Assembly (NCBI GenBank): GCA_016284265.1
Contig: JAEEOM010000025.1
Coordinates: 1-32,967 of the forward strand
From: Bacteroidales bacterium
Lineage (GTDB): Bacteria; Bacteroidota; Bacteroidia; Bacteroidales; UBA932
Direction of reading: 5' to 3'
DNA length: 32,967 nt
Shown: positions 23,654 to 32,546 of the stretch, piece after piece
Layout of the letters: every line of letters begins with the position of its first letter
Position numbering within the stretch: position 1 is the stretch's first letter
Made by a program: the position numbers and the translations under genes
Notes under the pieces: model-generated
Database searches by the model: none
Told to the model about the DNA's origin: nothing
Seen by the model: only the letters and a program-made list of their open reading frames with translations

Positions 23654-24725
23654 TTTCTTCTAATTCTGTTTCAGGTTCTGTATCCGTTTCTGTTTCTGTC
23701 TCGCCTGCATCTTCCGGGAGATCCTCCTGCTTCGGTTTCGGCTCGATGCCATACTTGGTGACATCCATGCCAAAGCCCAGCTTCACCTTCTCGATGAGCA
23801 CTTCGATTTCGTTCATCGACTTCTTGCCGAAGTTGCGGAACTTCATCAGCTCACCGCGCTGGTGGGAAACCAGGTCTGCAAACGTGTCGATATTGGCCGC
23901 CTTCAGACAATTGAGTGCCCGGACGGAAAGTTCCATATCGGAGAGCTTGGTCAGCAGCAGATGACGCATGCGGAGCGCCTCCTCGTCCAGTTCCTTGCTG
24001 TCCACCTCGACCGGGGTCTCCGGGGTGATCTTCTCGTCGGAGAAGAGCATGAAGTGGTAGATCAGGATCTTGGCTGCTTCCTTGAGGGCATCCTTCGGAT
24101 GGATGGAACCGTCCGTCGTAATCTCAAGGTTGAGTTTCTCGTAGTCGGTTTTCTGCTCGACGCGCCAGGGTTCGACCGTGTACTTCACGTTCTTGATCGG
24201 CGTGAAGATGGAGTCGATGGCGATCGTGTCGACAGGGGCGAGCTCGACTTTGTTCTCGTCGGCCGGAACGTAGCCGCGGCCCTTTCCGATCCGCAGATCC
24301 ATGACGAGCTTCACGGTCGGCTCCATGGAGCAGATGTGAAGGTCGGGATTGAGGACCTTGAAGGAGGAGAGATTCTTGGAAATCTCTTCAGCGGTGAACT
24401 CCTGCTTGCCGCTGACGGTGATGGTCGCCGATTCGGTCTCGACATCCTCAATCATCCGTTTGAAGCGGACCTGCTTGAGGTTAAGCACGATGTCGATGAC
24501 ACTCTCGATGACGCCGGGGATGGTGTCGAACTCATGGGCGACACCGTCGATGCGGATCGAGGTGATGGCGAAACCCTCCAGCGAAGAGAGCAGGATGCGG
24601 CGCAATGCATTGCCGATGGTAATTCCGTAACCCGGCTCAAGCGGCCGGAATTCGAAACGACCAAAGGTCTCGGATGCATCGAGCATGATCACCTTGTCCG
24701 GTTTCTGGAATGCTAAAATGGCCAT
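23643..24725 (-). CDS. rpoA: DNA-directed RNA polymerase subunit alpha
   Basis: A 360-residue subunit that nucleates core assembly. The N-terminal dimerization domain covers about 1-235 ([23 protein letters not shown] is the signature helix region). A linker follows, then the C-terminal domain (about 260-325) with [20 protein letters not shown] and the [10 protein letters not shown] helix that contacts DNA and activators. It ends in an acidic, Thr/Glu-alternating tail (342-360, [19 protein letters not shown]) beyond the usual end of the subunit. The DNA for that tail is nearly repetitive. The stop lies 11 bases inside rplQ. The upstream neighbour rpsD is 14 bases away. Confidence 0.97.
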   Translation of the reverse strand: MAILAFQKPDKVIMLDASETFGRFEFRPLEPGYGITIGNALRRILLSSLEGFAITSIRIDGVAHEFDTIPGVIESVIDIVLNLKQVRFKRMIEDVETESATITVSGKQEFTAEEISKNLSSFKVLNPDLHICSMEPTVKLVMDLRIGKGRGYVPADENKVELAPVDTIAIDSIFTPIKNVKYTVEPWRVEQKTDYEKLNLEITTDGSIHPKDALKEAAKILIYHFMLFSDEKITPETPVEVDSKELDEEALRMRHLLLTKLSDMELSVRALNCLKAANIDTFADLVSHQRGELMKFRNFGKKSMNEIEVLIEKVKLGFGMDVTKYGIEPKPKQEDLPEDAGETETETDTEPETELEENEA

Positions 24726-24739
24726 TGTTCTCTGCTTTA

Positions 24740-25345
24740 TTACTTGGAGTACAACTCGACGATCAACTGCTCGTTGATGGTTTCCGGAATCTCGCTGCGT
24801 TCAGGCAGGCTGGCGAACTTGCCGGCGCACTGGGCAGCATCCCATTCGAGCCAGGGATACTTGCCGGCGGAGGCATGGAGGCTGTCCTGGATCACTTCCA
24901 GGCTCTTCGAACGCTCGCGGACACCCACGATACTGCCGGTCTTGACGAGGGTCGACGGGATGTTGCAGACAGCGCCGTTGACGGTGATGTGGCAGTGGGT
25001 GACCAGCTGGCGTGCGGCGGCGCGGGAAGGGGCGATGCCGAGACGGTACACCAGGTTGTCGAGACGGGACTCGAGCAGCATGAGCAGATTCTCGCCCGTG
25101 CGGCCCTTCATGCGGTTGGCCTTCTCGTAGGTCTTGCGGAACTGGCGCTCGAGCACACCGTAGGTGTACTTGACTTTCTGCTTCTCAGCCAGCTGGATGC
25201 CGTACTCGGAAGTCTTCTTGCGCTTCTTGGCCAGGCCGTGCTGTCCCGGAGGGTAGTTCTTCTTTTCAAAATACTTGTCAGGACCGTAGATCGGCTCACC
25301 GAACTTACGGGCTATCTTGGTGGTGGGACCAGTGTATCTTGCCAT
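24740..25345 (-). CDS. rpsD: 30S ribosomal protein S4 (uS4)
   Basis: A 201-residue primary 16S-binding protein. The S4 RNA-binding domain is at about 90-150 ([20 protein letters not shown] ... [13 protein letters not shown]). The N-terminus ([21 protein letters not shown]) has no zinc-binding cysteine cluster, so it is the zinc-independent type. In many bacteria S4 represses the alpha operon by binding the leader of rpsM; no matching structure was identified here. The gaps to rpsK (21 bases) and rpoA (14 bases) fit one transcript. Confidence 0.97.
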   Translation of the reverse strand: MARYTGPTTKIARKFGEPIYGPDKYFEKKNYPPGQHGLAKKRKKTSEYGIQLAEKQKVKYTYGVLERQFRKTYEKANRMKGRTGENLLMLLESRLDNLVYRLGIAPSRAAARQLVTHCHITVNGAVCNIPSTLVKTGSIVGVRERSKSLEVIQDSLHASAGKYPWLEWDAAQCAGKFASLPERSEIPETINEQLIVELYSK

Positions 25346-25366
25346 GATTTCAAAACGATTTAAGGG

Positions 25367-25756
25367 TTAGACTCTGCGGCGGCCCTTCGGGCGGCAACCA
25401 TTGTGCGGGAGCGGCGTGACGTCGATGATCTCGGTGACCTCGATGCCGGCGCCGTGCAGCGTACGGATGGCGGACTCACGGCCGGCACCCGGACCCTTGA
25501 CATACGCTTTGATCTTGCGCAGACCGAGGTCGTAGGCGACCTTCGCGCAATCCTGAGCGGCGACCTGGGCGGCGTACGGCGTATTCTTCTTGGAACCGCG
25601 GAAGCCCATCTTGCCGGCGCTCGACCAGCTGATGACCTGACCCGTGCTGTTGGTCAGCGTCACGATGACATTGTTGAAAGTAGACGAAATATGGGCCTGA
25701 CCATAAGCGTCAACCTTGACAACCCTTTTCTTGCTTGTTGTAGTTTTCTTTGCCAT
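25367..25756 (-). CDS. rpsK: 30S ribosomal protein S11 (uS11)
   Basis: A 129-residue platform protein of the small subunit, of normal length. Conserved stretches are [40 protein letters not shown] and [11 protein letters not shown], ending in [16 protein letters not shown] lysine-rich leader ([15 protein letters not shown]) precedes the core, as is common in Bacteroidota. It starts 10 bases after the rpsM stop. Confidence 0.97.
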   Translation of the reverse strand: MAKKTTTSKKRVVKVDAYGQAHISSTFNNVIVTLTNSTGQVISWSSAGKMGFRGSKKNTPYAAQVAAQDCAKVAYDLGLRKIKAYVKGPGAGRESAIRTLHGAGIEVTEIIDVTPLPHNGCRPKGRRRV

Positions 25757-25766
25757 AATCTAAACC

Positions 25767-26144
25767 TTACTTCGTTGCTTTCTTCTTGTTGGCCACGGTC
25801 TTCTTGCGGCCTTTGCGCGTACGGGCATTGTTCTTGGTGCTCTGGCCGCGGACAGGGAGGCCGAGACGGTGACGGATGCCGCGATAGCAACCGATGTCCA
25901 TCAGTCGCTTGATGTTCAACTGAGTAGCGGAACGGAGCTCGCCCTCAATCTTGAATTCGTTGGCAATCTTGTTACGGATTGCTGCAATCTGCTCGTCGTT
26001 CCAGTCCTTGACCTTGATGTCCTGGTCGATGCCCAGGGTGTCGAGGATCCTCTCGGAGGAACTGCGGCCGATTCCGTAGATATAGGTCAAACCTATGACT
26101 CCACGCTTGTTGTTAGGTAAATCAACTCCGGCTATACGTGCCAT
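25767..26144 (-). CDS. rpsM: 30S ribosomal protein S13 (uS13)
   Basis: A 125-residue protein of the small-subunit head that contacts the P-site tRNA and helps form intersubunit bridges. It begins [19 protein letters not shown] and shows the helix-two-turn-helix core and the basic end [19 protein letters not shown]. It lies 38 bases after rpmJ, a slightly longer AT-rich gap than its neighbours have, with no Shine-Dalgarno sequence. In E. coli this position marks the start of the alpha operon; here it is internal to one long run. Confidence 0.97.
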   Translation of the reverse strand: MARIAGVDLPNNKRGVIGLTYIYGIGRSSSERILDTLGIDQDIKVKDWNDEQIAAIRNKIANEFKIEGELRSATQLNIKRLMDIGCYRGIRHRLGLPVRGQSTKNNARTRKGRKKTVANKKKATK

Positions 26145-26182
26145 AATCTATTATTTTTCTTTATTGTTTACAAATTAAAAGA

Positions 26183-26299
26183 TTATCCCTGGCGCATCTT
26201 GAATTTCGGATTCTTCTTGCAGATGACATACAAGCGGCCTTTGCGCTTTACGATCTTGCAATCCTCACTACGCTTCTTAATGGATGTCTTGACTTTCAT
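26183..26299 (-). CDS. rpmJ: 50S ribosomal protein L36 (bL36)
   Basis: A 38-residue protein read from the minus strand between infA and rps[21 protein letters not shown], then a short segment that ends NPKFKMRQG. Length and pattern are those of bL36. Of the four zinc ligands in the classical form (Cys11, Cys14, Cys27, His33) only Cys14 and Cys27 remain; positions 11 and 33 are Ser and Phe. It therefore probably does not bind zinc. The gap to infA is 12 bases. Confidence 0.95.
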   Translation of the reverse strand: MKVKTSIKKRSEDCKIVKRKGRLYVICKKNPKFKMRQG

Positions 26300-26311
26300 T
26301 GTTGTAAGTTT

Positions 26312-26530
26312 TTATTTGTATCTGAAAGATATTCTTCCTTTTGTCAAATCATACGGGGACATTTCGACCCTCACCTTGTCTCCCGGGAGAATCCGGATGT
26401 AGTGCATTCGCATCTTGCCCGAGATATGGGCGATGATCACGTGACCGTTGTCCAGCTCGACGCGGAACATCGCGTTCGACAGGGCCTCGATAATGGTTCC
26501 TTCTTTTTCTATCGCTGATTGTTTCGGCAT
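26312..26530 (-). CDS. infA: Translation initiation factor IF-1
   Basis: A 72-residue OB-fold protein that occupies the 30S A site during initiation. The sequence [20 protein letters not shown] through [20 protein letters not shown] is complete and the length is exactly that of the family. I chose the ATG at 26530 because it matches the conserved N-terminus; eight more residues are possible upstream from an alternative codon but would approach the map stop. The position between map and rpmJ is the common one in Bacteroidota and Firmicutes. Confidence 0.97.
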   Translation of the reverse strand: MPKQSAIEKEGTIIEALSNAMFRVELDNGHVIIAHISGKMRMHYIRILPGDKVRVEMSPYDLTKGRISFRYK

Positions 26531-26547
26531 ATATAAAAACGTATGGT

Positions 26548-27315
26548 TTAACAATTCTTTTCAATAAATTCAAAAGTCGTCAGAACTTCGGGTTGCCCGT
26601 GGCGGACGACGACAGTCTTCTCGAAATGCGCGGAGTTCTTGCCGTCTGCCGTATGGACAGCCCATCCGTTCTCGTCGAGGTACACTTCCTTGCGACCGGC
26701 GTTGATCATCGGCTCGATGCAGATCACCATTCCCTCGCGAAGTTTCACCCCATGGCCGCGCCGTCCGTAGTTGGGCACTTCCGGGCTCTCGTGCATATCG
26801 GTGCCGAGGCCGTGGCCGACCAACTCCCTGACGACGGAGAAGCCGAGGTTCTCGCAATAAGACTGGATCGCCTCGCCGATATCACCCGTGCGGTTGCCTG
26901 CGACAGCCTGCGCGATGCCCAATTCAAGCGAGTGCTTGGTGGCATCGAGCAGCTGCTGCGTCCGCGCATCCACCTTCCCGACCGGGAACGTGTAAGCCGA
27001 GTCGCCGAAGTATCCCCGGTAAATCGTGCCGCAGTCCACCGAGACGATGTCGCCTTCCTTGAGCTTGTAGCCCGAAGGGAAGCCGTGCACCACCACGTCG
27101 TTGACCGACATGCACAAGGTTGCCGGGAAGCCCTCGAAACCGAGGAAACCGGGCACTGCTCCGAGACTGCGGATATACTGCTCGGCAATCGCATCGAGTT
27201 CCCGGGTCGTGATGCCCGGCTCGATGTGGCGGCCGACCTCTGCCAGTGTCTTCGACACCATCAGGGCATTTTCCCGCAGCAGCGCGATTTCTTCTTCGGA
27301 TTTGAGTCTGATCAT
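26548..27315 (-). CDS. map: Methionine aminopeptidase, type I
   Basis: A 255-residue metalloenzyme that removes the initiator methionine from nascent proteins after deformylation. The metal ligands are in place: the Asp of [20 protein letters not shown] (first and second Asp), the His of [18 protein letters not shown], the Glu of [10 protein letters not shown] and the Glu of HFEKTVVV. The substrate-binding His lies in VVHGFPSG. I chose the ATG at 27315 ([16 protein letters not shown]); a TTG 15 bases upstream is possible. The gene lies between secY and infA. Its product acts after peptide deformylase, which reverses the formylation made by the Fmt half of the fusion in this window. Confidence 0.97.
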   Translation of the reverse strand: MIRLKSEEEIALLRENALMVSKTLAEVGRHIEPGITTRELDAIAEQYIRSLGAVPGFLGFEGFPATLCMSVNDVVVHGFPSGYKLKEGDIVSVDCGTIYRGYFGDSAYTFPVGKVDARTQQLLDATKHSLELGIAQAVAGNRTGDIGEAIQSYCENLGFSVVRELVGHGLGTDMHESPEVPNYGRRGHGVKLREGMVICIEPMINAGRKEVYLDENGWAVHTADGKNSAHFEKTVVVRHGQPEVLTTFEFIEKNC

Positions 27316-27347
27316 GAAAGAATCTATCAAAATTACATATACTCGTT

Positions 27348-28673
27348 TTACATACCAGACCGGCCCTTGAGACGTCCCGTCTTCATCAGACCGTCGTAGT
27401 GACGCATTAACAAGTGGCTCTCAATCTGCTGGAGCGTATCCAGGATCACACCCACCAGGATCAGCAGCGAGGTGCCGCCGTAGAAGGGGGCGAACTGGCT
27501 GTTGACGCCGAGCATCCGCGCGAAAGCGGGAAGGATGGCGACCAGGGCCAGCAGGATGGAACCGGGAAGCGTGATGCGCGACATCACGGCATCGATGTAC
27601 TCGGCCGTCTTCCTGCCGGGCTTGCAACCCGGGATGAAGCCGCCGTTCTTCTTCATTTCTTCTGCCATGTTGGTCGGGTTCACCGTAATAGCGGTGTAGA
27701 AGTACGTGAACAGGATGACCATGATGGCATAGACGAAGTTGTACCAGAAGCCATTGGTGTTGCCCATGACCGCCGCCAGGCCTTTCGTAGCCGTGAAGCT
27801 TTGGAAGATGAGCGGGAAGAGCATCAGTGCCTGCGCGAAGATGATCGGCATGACGCCGGCTGCATTGATCTTCAGCGGAATGTACTGACGGACACCGCCG
27901 TACTGCTTGTTGCCCACGATACGTTTGGCATATTGTACGGGGATCTTCCGGACCGCCTGGACAAGCGCGATGGTACCGACGAAGACCAGGAAGAGAACGA
28001 CCAGTTCGATGACGAGCACAAGCATGCCGCCCAAGCTGGTGGTCCACTTCTCGGAAATCTCGATCCACAGGGCCTGCGGCAGGCGGGCGATGATACCGAT
28101 CATGATGATCAGGGAAATACCATTACCAATGCCGCGGTCTGTAATTCTTTCACCCAACCACATGACGAACATCGTACCGCCGATCAGGATCAGGGTGGCG
28201 AAGACGCCGTACCACCAGCCGTTCATCGTGGTGACGAACGCCTCGGGCGGCAGGGTCGAACGCAGGGACGCGACATAGGCCGGGCCCTGGATCGCCAGGA
28301 TCAGGATCGTGAGGTAGCGCGTATATTGATTCATCTTGCGACGTCCGCTCTCACCCTCGCGCTGGAGGCGCTGGAAGGAGGGGAGGAAAACGCCCAGGAG
28401 CTGGATCACGATGGAAGCGGAGATATAGGGCATGACGCCCAACGCGAAGATGGAAGCGTTGCCGAAGGCACCACCGGAGAACATATTCAACAGACCGACC
28501 AGACCTTCCGACGTCTTCTGCTGCAGGGCCGCGATCTGCGTGGCATCGATGCCCGGGATCACGATGTAGCTGCCAAGACGGTAGACGAGGATCAGCAGGA
28601 AGGTGTACACCAACCGCTTGCGGAGGTCTTCGATCTTGAATATGTTGGCTATTGTCTGAAAAAACCGTTTCAT
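27348..28673 (-). CDS. secY: Protein translocase subunit SecY
   Basis: A 441-residue inner-membrane channel of the general secretion system, with ten hydrophobic segments. The recognizable parts are the cytoplasmic N-terminus with RKRLVYTFLLILVYRLGSYI, the plug and second helix region (GLVGLLNMFSGGAFGNASIF), YTRYLTILILAIQGPAY, GERITDRGIGNGISLIIMIG, the YAKRIVGNKQYGG loop and the C-terminal LLMRHYDGLMKTGRLKGR. Length is normal. It follows rplO by 12 bases, as in most bacteria, so the channel is made together with ribosomal proteins. Confidence 0.98.
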   Translation of the reverse strand: MKRFFQTIANIFKIEDLRKRLVYTFLLILVYRLGSYIVIPGIDATQIAALQQKTSEGLVGLLNMFSGGAFGNASIFALGVMPYISASIVIQLLGVFLPSFQRLQREGESGRRKMNQYTRYLTILILAIQGPAYVASLRSTLPPEAFVTTMNGWWYGVFATLILIGGTMFVMWLGERITDRGIGNGISLIIMIGIIARLPQALWIEISEKWTTSLGGMLVLVIELVVLFLVFVGTIALVQAVRKIPVQYAKRIVGNKQYGGVRQYIPLKINAAGVMPIIFAQALMLFPLIFQSFTATKGLAAVMGNTNGFWYNFVYAIMVILFTYFYTAITVNPTNMAEEMKKNGGFIPGCKPGRKTAEYIDAVMSRITLPGSILLALVAILPAFARMLGVNSQFAPFYGGTSLLILVGVILDTLQQIESHLLMRHYDGLMKTGRLKGRSGM

Positions 28674-28685
28674 TGCCTCGGTAGT

Positions 28686-29132
28686 TTAGAGTTTGGTGAC
28701 GGTTCCGCCTTTCTCTTCGATCTTCTTGATAGCCGTTGCGGAGAAAGCATCGGCAGTCACGTCGAGCTTCGCCGTCAGTTCCCCGTTGCCGAGGATCTTG
28801 ACGAGGTCGCCCTTGGCTGCGAAGCCGGCGCTCCGTAACACGTCAACGTCGATGGCAGTGAGGTTGTAGCGCTCGCTGATCGTCTGCAGGGCAGAAAGGT
28901 TGACGGCTTTGTATTCGACTCTGTTGTGATTCTTGAAACCAAATTTCGGAAGACGGCGCTGGATAGGCATCTGACCGCCTTCAAAACCGATCTTGCGGGA
29001 ATAGCCGGAACGGGACTTCGCACCGTTGCTGCCGCGACCGGCGGTCTTGCCGAGACCCGAACCCGGGCCGCGACCGACGCGTTTCTCTGATTTGACAGAA
29101 CCCTTTGCAGGGGTAAGGTTATTGAGTTTCAT
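28686..29132 (-). CDS. rplO: 50S ribosomal protein L15 (uL15)
   Basis: A 148-residue late-assembly protein of the large subunit. The glycine- and arginine-rich N-terminal tail ([20 protein letters not shown]) threads into 23S rRNA, and the globular C-terminal domain ends in [10 protein letters not shown]. Length is normal. A strong AGGAGG lies seven bases before the ATG. It starts 11 bases after rpmD and is followed by secY. Confidence 0.97.
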
Positions 29133-29139
29133 GGACGTT

Positions 29140-29145
29140 CCTCCT
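29140..29145 (-). promoter_or_regulatory. Shine-Dalgarno sequence of rplO
   Basis: AGGAGG on the minus strand, seven bases before the rplO ATG at 29132, inside the rpmD-rplO junction. A perfect Shine-Dalgarno sequence is notable in Bacteroidota. Confidence 0.65.
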
Positions 29146-29329
29146 ATTCATTGACGGGTTCGATGGTAACCAGGTGGGCGACCCGCTCGATCATACCTTC
29201 GGTGACCGGCGTGAGTTCCACGATGACGCTCTGGTGCATCCGGTGGATGCCGAGCGAGACGAGGTTGGCGATCTGGCGCTTCGTGGCGCCGCTCTTGCTC
29301 TTGATCTGTGTCAGTTTGACCTTTGCCAT
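29144..29329 (-). CDS. rpmD: 50S ribosomal protein L30 (uL30)
   Basis: A 61-residue protein beginning [20 protein letters not shown], with the ferredoxin-like fold of uL30. Length and position between rpsE and rplO are standard. The end of the gene contains part of the rplO Shine-Dalgarno sequence. Confidence 0.96.
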
Positions 29330-29338
29330 AGTTCCATT

Positions 29339-29344
29339 CCTCCT
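29339..29344 (-). promoter_or_regulatory. Shine-Dalgarno sequence of rpmD
   Basis: AGGAGG on the minus strand, nine bases before the rpmD ATG at 29329. It touches the stop codon of rpsE. Confidence 0.65.
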
Positions 29345-29862
29345 TAACCGTTGAATACTCTGTTCATGGGAATGCCGCGCAGGCCGGCCACGGTGTAGGC
29401 GTCGCGCATCTCGGTCAGGGCGGCAACCGTCGCCTTCACCAGGTTGTGCGGGTTCGAACTGCCTTTGCTCTTGGCCAGAACGTCGTGGATACCCACCGAC
29501 TCGAAGACGGCACGCATAGCACCACCGGCCTTCACACCGGTACCGGGAGCCGCCGGCTTCATGAATACGCGGGCGCCGCCGAACTTGGCGGACTGCTCGT
29601 GCGGGATGGTCTGCTTGCTCAGCGGAATGCGGACGAGGTTCTTCTTCGCATCTTCAATACCCTTGGAGATGGCGGTAGTGACCTCGTTGGCCTTTCCAAG
29701 CCCGTAGCCCACGACGCCGTTTTCGTCGCCGACGACCACGATGGCAGCAAAGCTGAAGTGACGGCCACCTTTGGTGACTTTGGTGACACGCTGGACGGCC
29801 ACCAGGCGGTCCTTGAGTTCAAGGTCCGTAGTCTTTACTTTCTTAACATTGATATCTGCCAT
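29344..29862 (-). CDS. rpsE: 30S ribosomal protein S5 (uS5)
   Basis: A 172-residue protein that supports decoding accuracy and the mRNA entry helicase activity. The double-stranded RNA-binding-like N-terminal domain is [20 protein letters not shown] ... [12 protein letters not shown]. The C-terminal domain includes [17 protein letters not shown] and [15 protein letters not shown]. Length is normal. The gap to rplR is five bases, without a clear Shine-Dalgarno sequence. Confidence 0.97.
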   Translation of the reverse strand: MADINVKKVKTTDLELKDRLVAVQRVTKVTKGGRHFSFAAIVVVGDENGVVGYGLGKANEVTTAISKGIEDAKKNLVRIPLSKQTIPHEQSAKFGGARVFMKPAAPGTGVKAGGAMRAVFESVGIHDVLAKSKGSSNPHNLVKATVAALTEMRDAYTVAGLRGIPMNRVFNG

Positions 29863-29867
29863 AGTGC

Positions 29868-30230
29868 TTAGAATTTAAGGCCACCCTCACGGGCAGCGTC
29901 TGCCAAACTTTTAACTCTTCCGTGATAGAGGTAACCTCCGCGGTCGAAAGCAACGGTGGAGATTCCTTTCTCGATGGCACGCTCCGCGATGGCTTTGCCC
30001 ACGACGGCGGCAGCCTCGACGCCGGTCTTGCCTTTGCAAGCCTCGACGAGCGCCTTGTCGTTGGAAGCGGCGGATGCGAGGGTCACGCCCTTGGTGTCGT
30101 CGACGACCTGGACGTAGATCTGTTTATTACTTCTGAACACCACCATACGGGGCCGTTCGGCCGTACCGTTGACAACCTTGCGGATGCGGTAGTGGATTCT
30201 CTGTCTTCTTTCTGATTTAGTCAATGCCAT
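29868..30230 (-). CDS. rplR: 50S ribosomal protein L18 (uL18)
   Basis: A 120-residue 5S rRNA-binding protein that works with L5 in the central protuberance. [20 protein letters not shown] and [20 protein letters not shown] mark the family, and the end [20 protein letters not shown] is typical. AGGAG lies eight bases before the ATG. Confidence 0.97.
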   Translation of the reverse strand: MALTKSERRQRIHYRIRKVVNGTAERPRMVVFRSNKQIYVQVVDDTKGVTLASAASNDKALVEACKGKTGVEAAAVVGKAIAERAIEKGISTVAFDRGGYLYHGRVKSLADAAREGGLKF

Positions 30231-30238
30231 AACTTGTT

Positions 30239-30243
30239 CTCCT
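30239..30243 (-). promoter_or_regulatory. Shine-Dalgarno sequence of rplR
   Basis: AGGAG on the minus strand, eight bases before the rplR ATG at 30230, in the rplF-rplR junction. Confidence 0.55.
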
Positions 30244-30244
30244 A

Positions 30245-30805
30245 TTATTTAGCAGAAGCACTCTTGCCGGCCTTGCGACGGAGCTGTTCGCCGACGAACT
30301 TGATACCCTTGCCCTTGTACGGCTCAGGCTTGCGCAGCGAGCGGACCTTGGCGGCTACCATTCCGAGCAGCTGCTTGTCAGCGCTCTTGAGAACCAACAC
30401 AGGGTTCTGGCCCTTCTTGACGGGTTCGGCCTCGGCCTTCACCTCGTCGGGGAGGCAGAAATGAATGTCGTGCGAGTAACCGAGGCTGAAGATCACGATC
30501 TGACCTTTCACTTCCACGCGGTAACCCACGCCGACCAACTCCTGCTTGACAGAGAAACCCTCCGAGACGCCCACGACCATGTTGTGGATCAGGGCACGAT
30601 AGAGACCGTGCATGGAGCGGTGGCGAGGTTGATCTGTCGGACGTTTAACTGTAAGAACACCCCCGTCTGCGGAAACTTCGATGTCCGGATCAATCTTCTG
30701 GGACAGCGTTCCGAGCGGGCCTTTCACCGTAACCACATGGTCGTCGCTGACCGAAACAGCCACGCCCGAGGGCAGGTTTACAGGTAATTTACCGATTCTT
30801 GACAT
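30245..30805 (-). CDS. rplF: 50S ribosomal protein L6 (uL6)
   Basis: A 186-residue protein near the factor-binding site, made of two repeated domains. The start [17 protein letters not shown] is the conserved one, so the ATG at 30805 is chosen; the frame continues 14 codons upstream without homology. The C-terminal signature [23 protein letters not shown] is present. Length is slightly above the E. coli protein because of a short basic tail. Confidence 0.97.
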   Translation of the reverse strand: MSRIGKLPVNLPSGVAVSVSDDHVVTVKGPLGTLSQKIDPDIEVSADGGVLTVKRPTDQPRHRSMHGLYRALIHNMVVGVSEGFSVKQELVGVGYRVEVKGQIVIFSLGYSHDIHFCLPDEVKAEAEPVKKGQNPVLVLKSADKQLLGMVAAKVRSLRKPEPYKGKGIKFVGEQLRRKAGKSASAK

Positions 30806-30831
30806 TATGCTTGAATTTTGATGGTTAACAA

Positions 30832-31227
30832 TTAGTACACGTAGCAAATTACTTCACCACCGACATTGAGTTCCTTGGCCTCTTTGTCCGTGATAATTCC
30901 TTTGGAGGTAGAGAGGATGGCGATACCCAGTCCGTTGAGCACGCGCGGCATGTTGGCCACGTCGGTGTAGGTACGCAGACCCGGGGAGCTGACGCGGATC
31001 AGCTTCTTGACTGCGGCCTTCTTGGTCTCCGGATGGTACTTGAGCGCCATCTTGATGGTGTTGCACGGCTGTCCTTCGACAACCTTCCAGGCGAGGATGT
31101 ACCCCTTCTCGTGGAGAATGCGGGTAATCTCGACCTTCATTTTCGATGCCGGCACCTCGACGGTCTTGTGACCTGCGAGATAGGCATTGCGAACTCTTGT
31201 CAGATAATCTGCAATTGGATCAGTCAT
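30832..31227 (-). CDS. rpsH: 30S ribosomal protein S8 (uS8)
   Basis: A 131-residue protein that binds helix 21 of 16S rRNA early in assembly. It begins MTDPIADYLTRVRNAYLAGH and ends with the conserved GLGIAILSTSKGIITDKEA ... GGEVICYVY. In E. coli S8 represses the spc operon. The 94-base gap upstream of this gene is the longest inside the run and contains a possible hairpin. Confidence 0.97.
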   Translation of the reverse strand: MTDPIADYLTRVRNAYLAGHKTVEVPASKMKVEITRILHEKGYILAWKVVEGQPCNTIKMALKYHPETKKAAVKKLIRVSSPGLRTYTDVANMPRVLNGLGIAILSTSKGIITDKEAKELNVGGEVICYVY

Positions 31228-31251
31228 TTTTTCTTGTTTTTTGTGAATCCC

Positions 31252-31284
31252 GGCGTCACTCGGAAAAAGCCTGGACGCGACGCC
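31252..31284 (-). other. Possible hairpin in the long rpsN-rpsH gap
   Basis: In the 94-base interval 31228-31321 the sequences GGCGTC and GACGCC (31279-31284 and 31252-31257 on the transcript strand) can pair across a 21-base loop. The stem is short. Other junctions in the run are 1-38 bases, so the length of this gap is itself the stronger signal. No promoter box was found. Confidence 0.3.
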
Positions 31285-31321
31285 CGATATCCAATTTGTT
31301 AATATTTGAGTGAACTGTATT

Positions 31322-31591
31322 CTACCAGCTTGCCTTCTTGACGCCCGGGATCAGGCCCTTGGAGGCCATTTCGCGGAACTGAATACGGCTGATGCCGAAG
31401 AAGCGCATATATCCTTTCGGACGGCCGGTGATCGAGCAGCGATTGTGCTTGCGGCACGGGGAGCTGTTCTTCGGAAGCTTGTCAAGGGCAGCCCAGTCGC
31501 CGGCTTCCTTCAGGGCCTTGCGTTTCTCTGCATACTTGGCACACATCTTGGCGCGCTTGACTTCGCGAGCCTTCATCGATTCTTTTGCCAT
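31322..31591 (-). CDS. rpsN: 30S ribosomal protein S14 (uS14), zinc-free long form
   Basis: An 89-residue protein of the small-subunit head. [20 protein letters not shown] and the C-terminal [42 protein letters not shown] identify it. It is the long form without the CxxC...CxxC zinc finger. The ATG at 31591 matches the family start; 17 further codons are open upstream but run into rplE. It starts 7 bases after the rplE stop. Confidence 0.97.
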   Translation of the reverse strand: MAKESMKAREVKRAKMCAKYAEKRKALKEAGDWAALDKLPKNSSPCRKHNRCSITGRPKGYMRFFGISRIQFREMASKGLIPGVKKASW

Positions 31592-31598
31592 ACCTTTA

Positions 31599-32213
31599 TT
31601 AATTGTTGTGTTTGATGTTCTTGAAAGGTATTCCGAATTCACGGAGAAGCGCGAAGGCCTCTTCGTCCTTGGTAGCGGTGGTGACGAAGGTGATTTCCAT
31701 ACCCATCACCTTGGTGATCTTGTCGATGTCGATCTCCGGGAAGATGATCTGCTCCTTGACGCCCATCGTGTAGTTGCCACGGCCGTCGAAGTTCTCGCTC
31801 ACACCCTTGAAGTCGCGGATGCGCGGGAGGGAAACGGCGATCAGACGCTCGAGGAACTCATACATGCGGATACCGCGGAGCGTGACCTTCACGCCGATCG
31901 GCATGCCGCGACGGAGTTTGAAGTTGGAGATGTCTTTGCGGGAGACGGTCTGCACGGCTTTCTGGCCGGTGATGGTCGTCAGTTCCTGCTGGGCGACTTC
32001 GACCAGCTTCTTGTCCTGGGTGGCGCTGCCGATGCCCTGGTTGACGGTGATCTTGACCAGCTTGGGCACCTGCATCACGGTGGAGTACTTGAACTCCTTC
32101 ATCAATTTATCCACGATCTCTTCCTTATACTTCTTCTGAAGGGAAGGGATGTACCCGATCTCGGCCATCGAAGGGCCCTGCGGGACTGCTGCTGCTTTTT
32201 CTTTCTTTGCCAT
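31599..32213 (-). CDS. rplE: 50S ribosomal protein L5 (uL5)
   Basis: A 204-residue 5S rRNA-binding protein of the central protuberance. [16 protein letters not shown], the [24 protein letters not shown] core, [20 protein letters not shown] and [20 protein letters not shown] identify it. It is about 20 residues longer at the N-terminus than typical. The first ATG (32213) overlaps the rplX stop as TAATG and has GAGGAG eight bases upstream, which supports it. Met16 (ATG at 32168) is the alternative start and would give a conventional length. Confidence 0.96.
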   Translation of the reverse strand: MAKKEKAAAVPQGPSMAEIGYIPSLQKKYKEEIVDKLMKEFKYSTVMQVPKLVKITVNQGIGSATQDKKLVEVAQQELTTITGQKAVQTVSRKDISNFKLRRGMPIGVKVTLRGIRMYEFLERLIAVSLPRIRDFKGVSENFDGRGNYTMGVKEQIIFPEIDIDKITKVMGMEITFVTTATKDEEAFALLREFGIPFKNIKHNN

Positions 32214-32533
32214 TACTTGATCTCCTCACCAGATTTTTTCGCGTAGCGGACAAGCTTGCCCTTGTCGTTGAGACGACGGCCGATCTTCGTGGCGCCGCCC
32301 TTCACCGGGTCGACTACCTGCAGATTCGAAACATGGATGCCGGCTTCCTGCTTGACAATGCCGCCCTGCGGGTTCTTGGAATTGGGTTTGGTGTGCTTGC
32401 TGACCATGTTGACTCCCTCAACGATGGCGCGGCCTTTCTCGGTATCCACGGCCAGGACCTTACCGGTCTTACCCTTGTCGTTACCTGCGTTCACGAATAC
32501 CATATCGCCTTTCTTGATGTGCAATTTAGCCAT
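32213..32533 (-). CDS. rplX: 50S ribosomal protein L24 (uL24)
   Basis: A 106-residue assembly-initiator protein with an N-terminal KOW motif ([20 protein letters not shown]). The later [20 protein letters not shown] and [11 protein letters not shown] are typical. It shares one base with rplE (TAATG), so the two are translationally coupled. A strong AGGAGG lies seven bases before its ATG. Confidence 0.97.
   Translation of the reverse strand: MAKLHIKKGDMVFVNAGNDKGKTGKVLAVDTEKGRAIVEGVNMVSKHTKPNSKNPQGGIVKQEAGIHVSNLQVVDPVKGGATKIGRRLNDKGKLVRYAKKSGEEIK
32222..32227 (-). promoter_or_regulatory. Shine-Dalgarno sequence of rplE
   Basis: GAGGAG on the minus strand, eight bases before the rplE ATG at 32213 and inside the last codons of rplX. 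It favours the longer L5 start. Confidence 0.55.
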
Positions 32534-32540
32534 GGTTCTT

Positions 32541-32546
32541 CCTCCT
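32541..32546 (-). promoter_or_regulatory. Shine-Dalgarno sequence of rplX
   Basis: AGGAGG on the minus strand, seven bases before the rplX ATG at 32533. It overlaps the first base of the rplN stop region. Confidence 0.65.
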
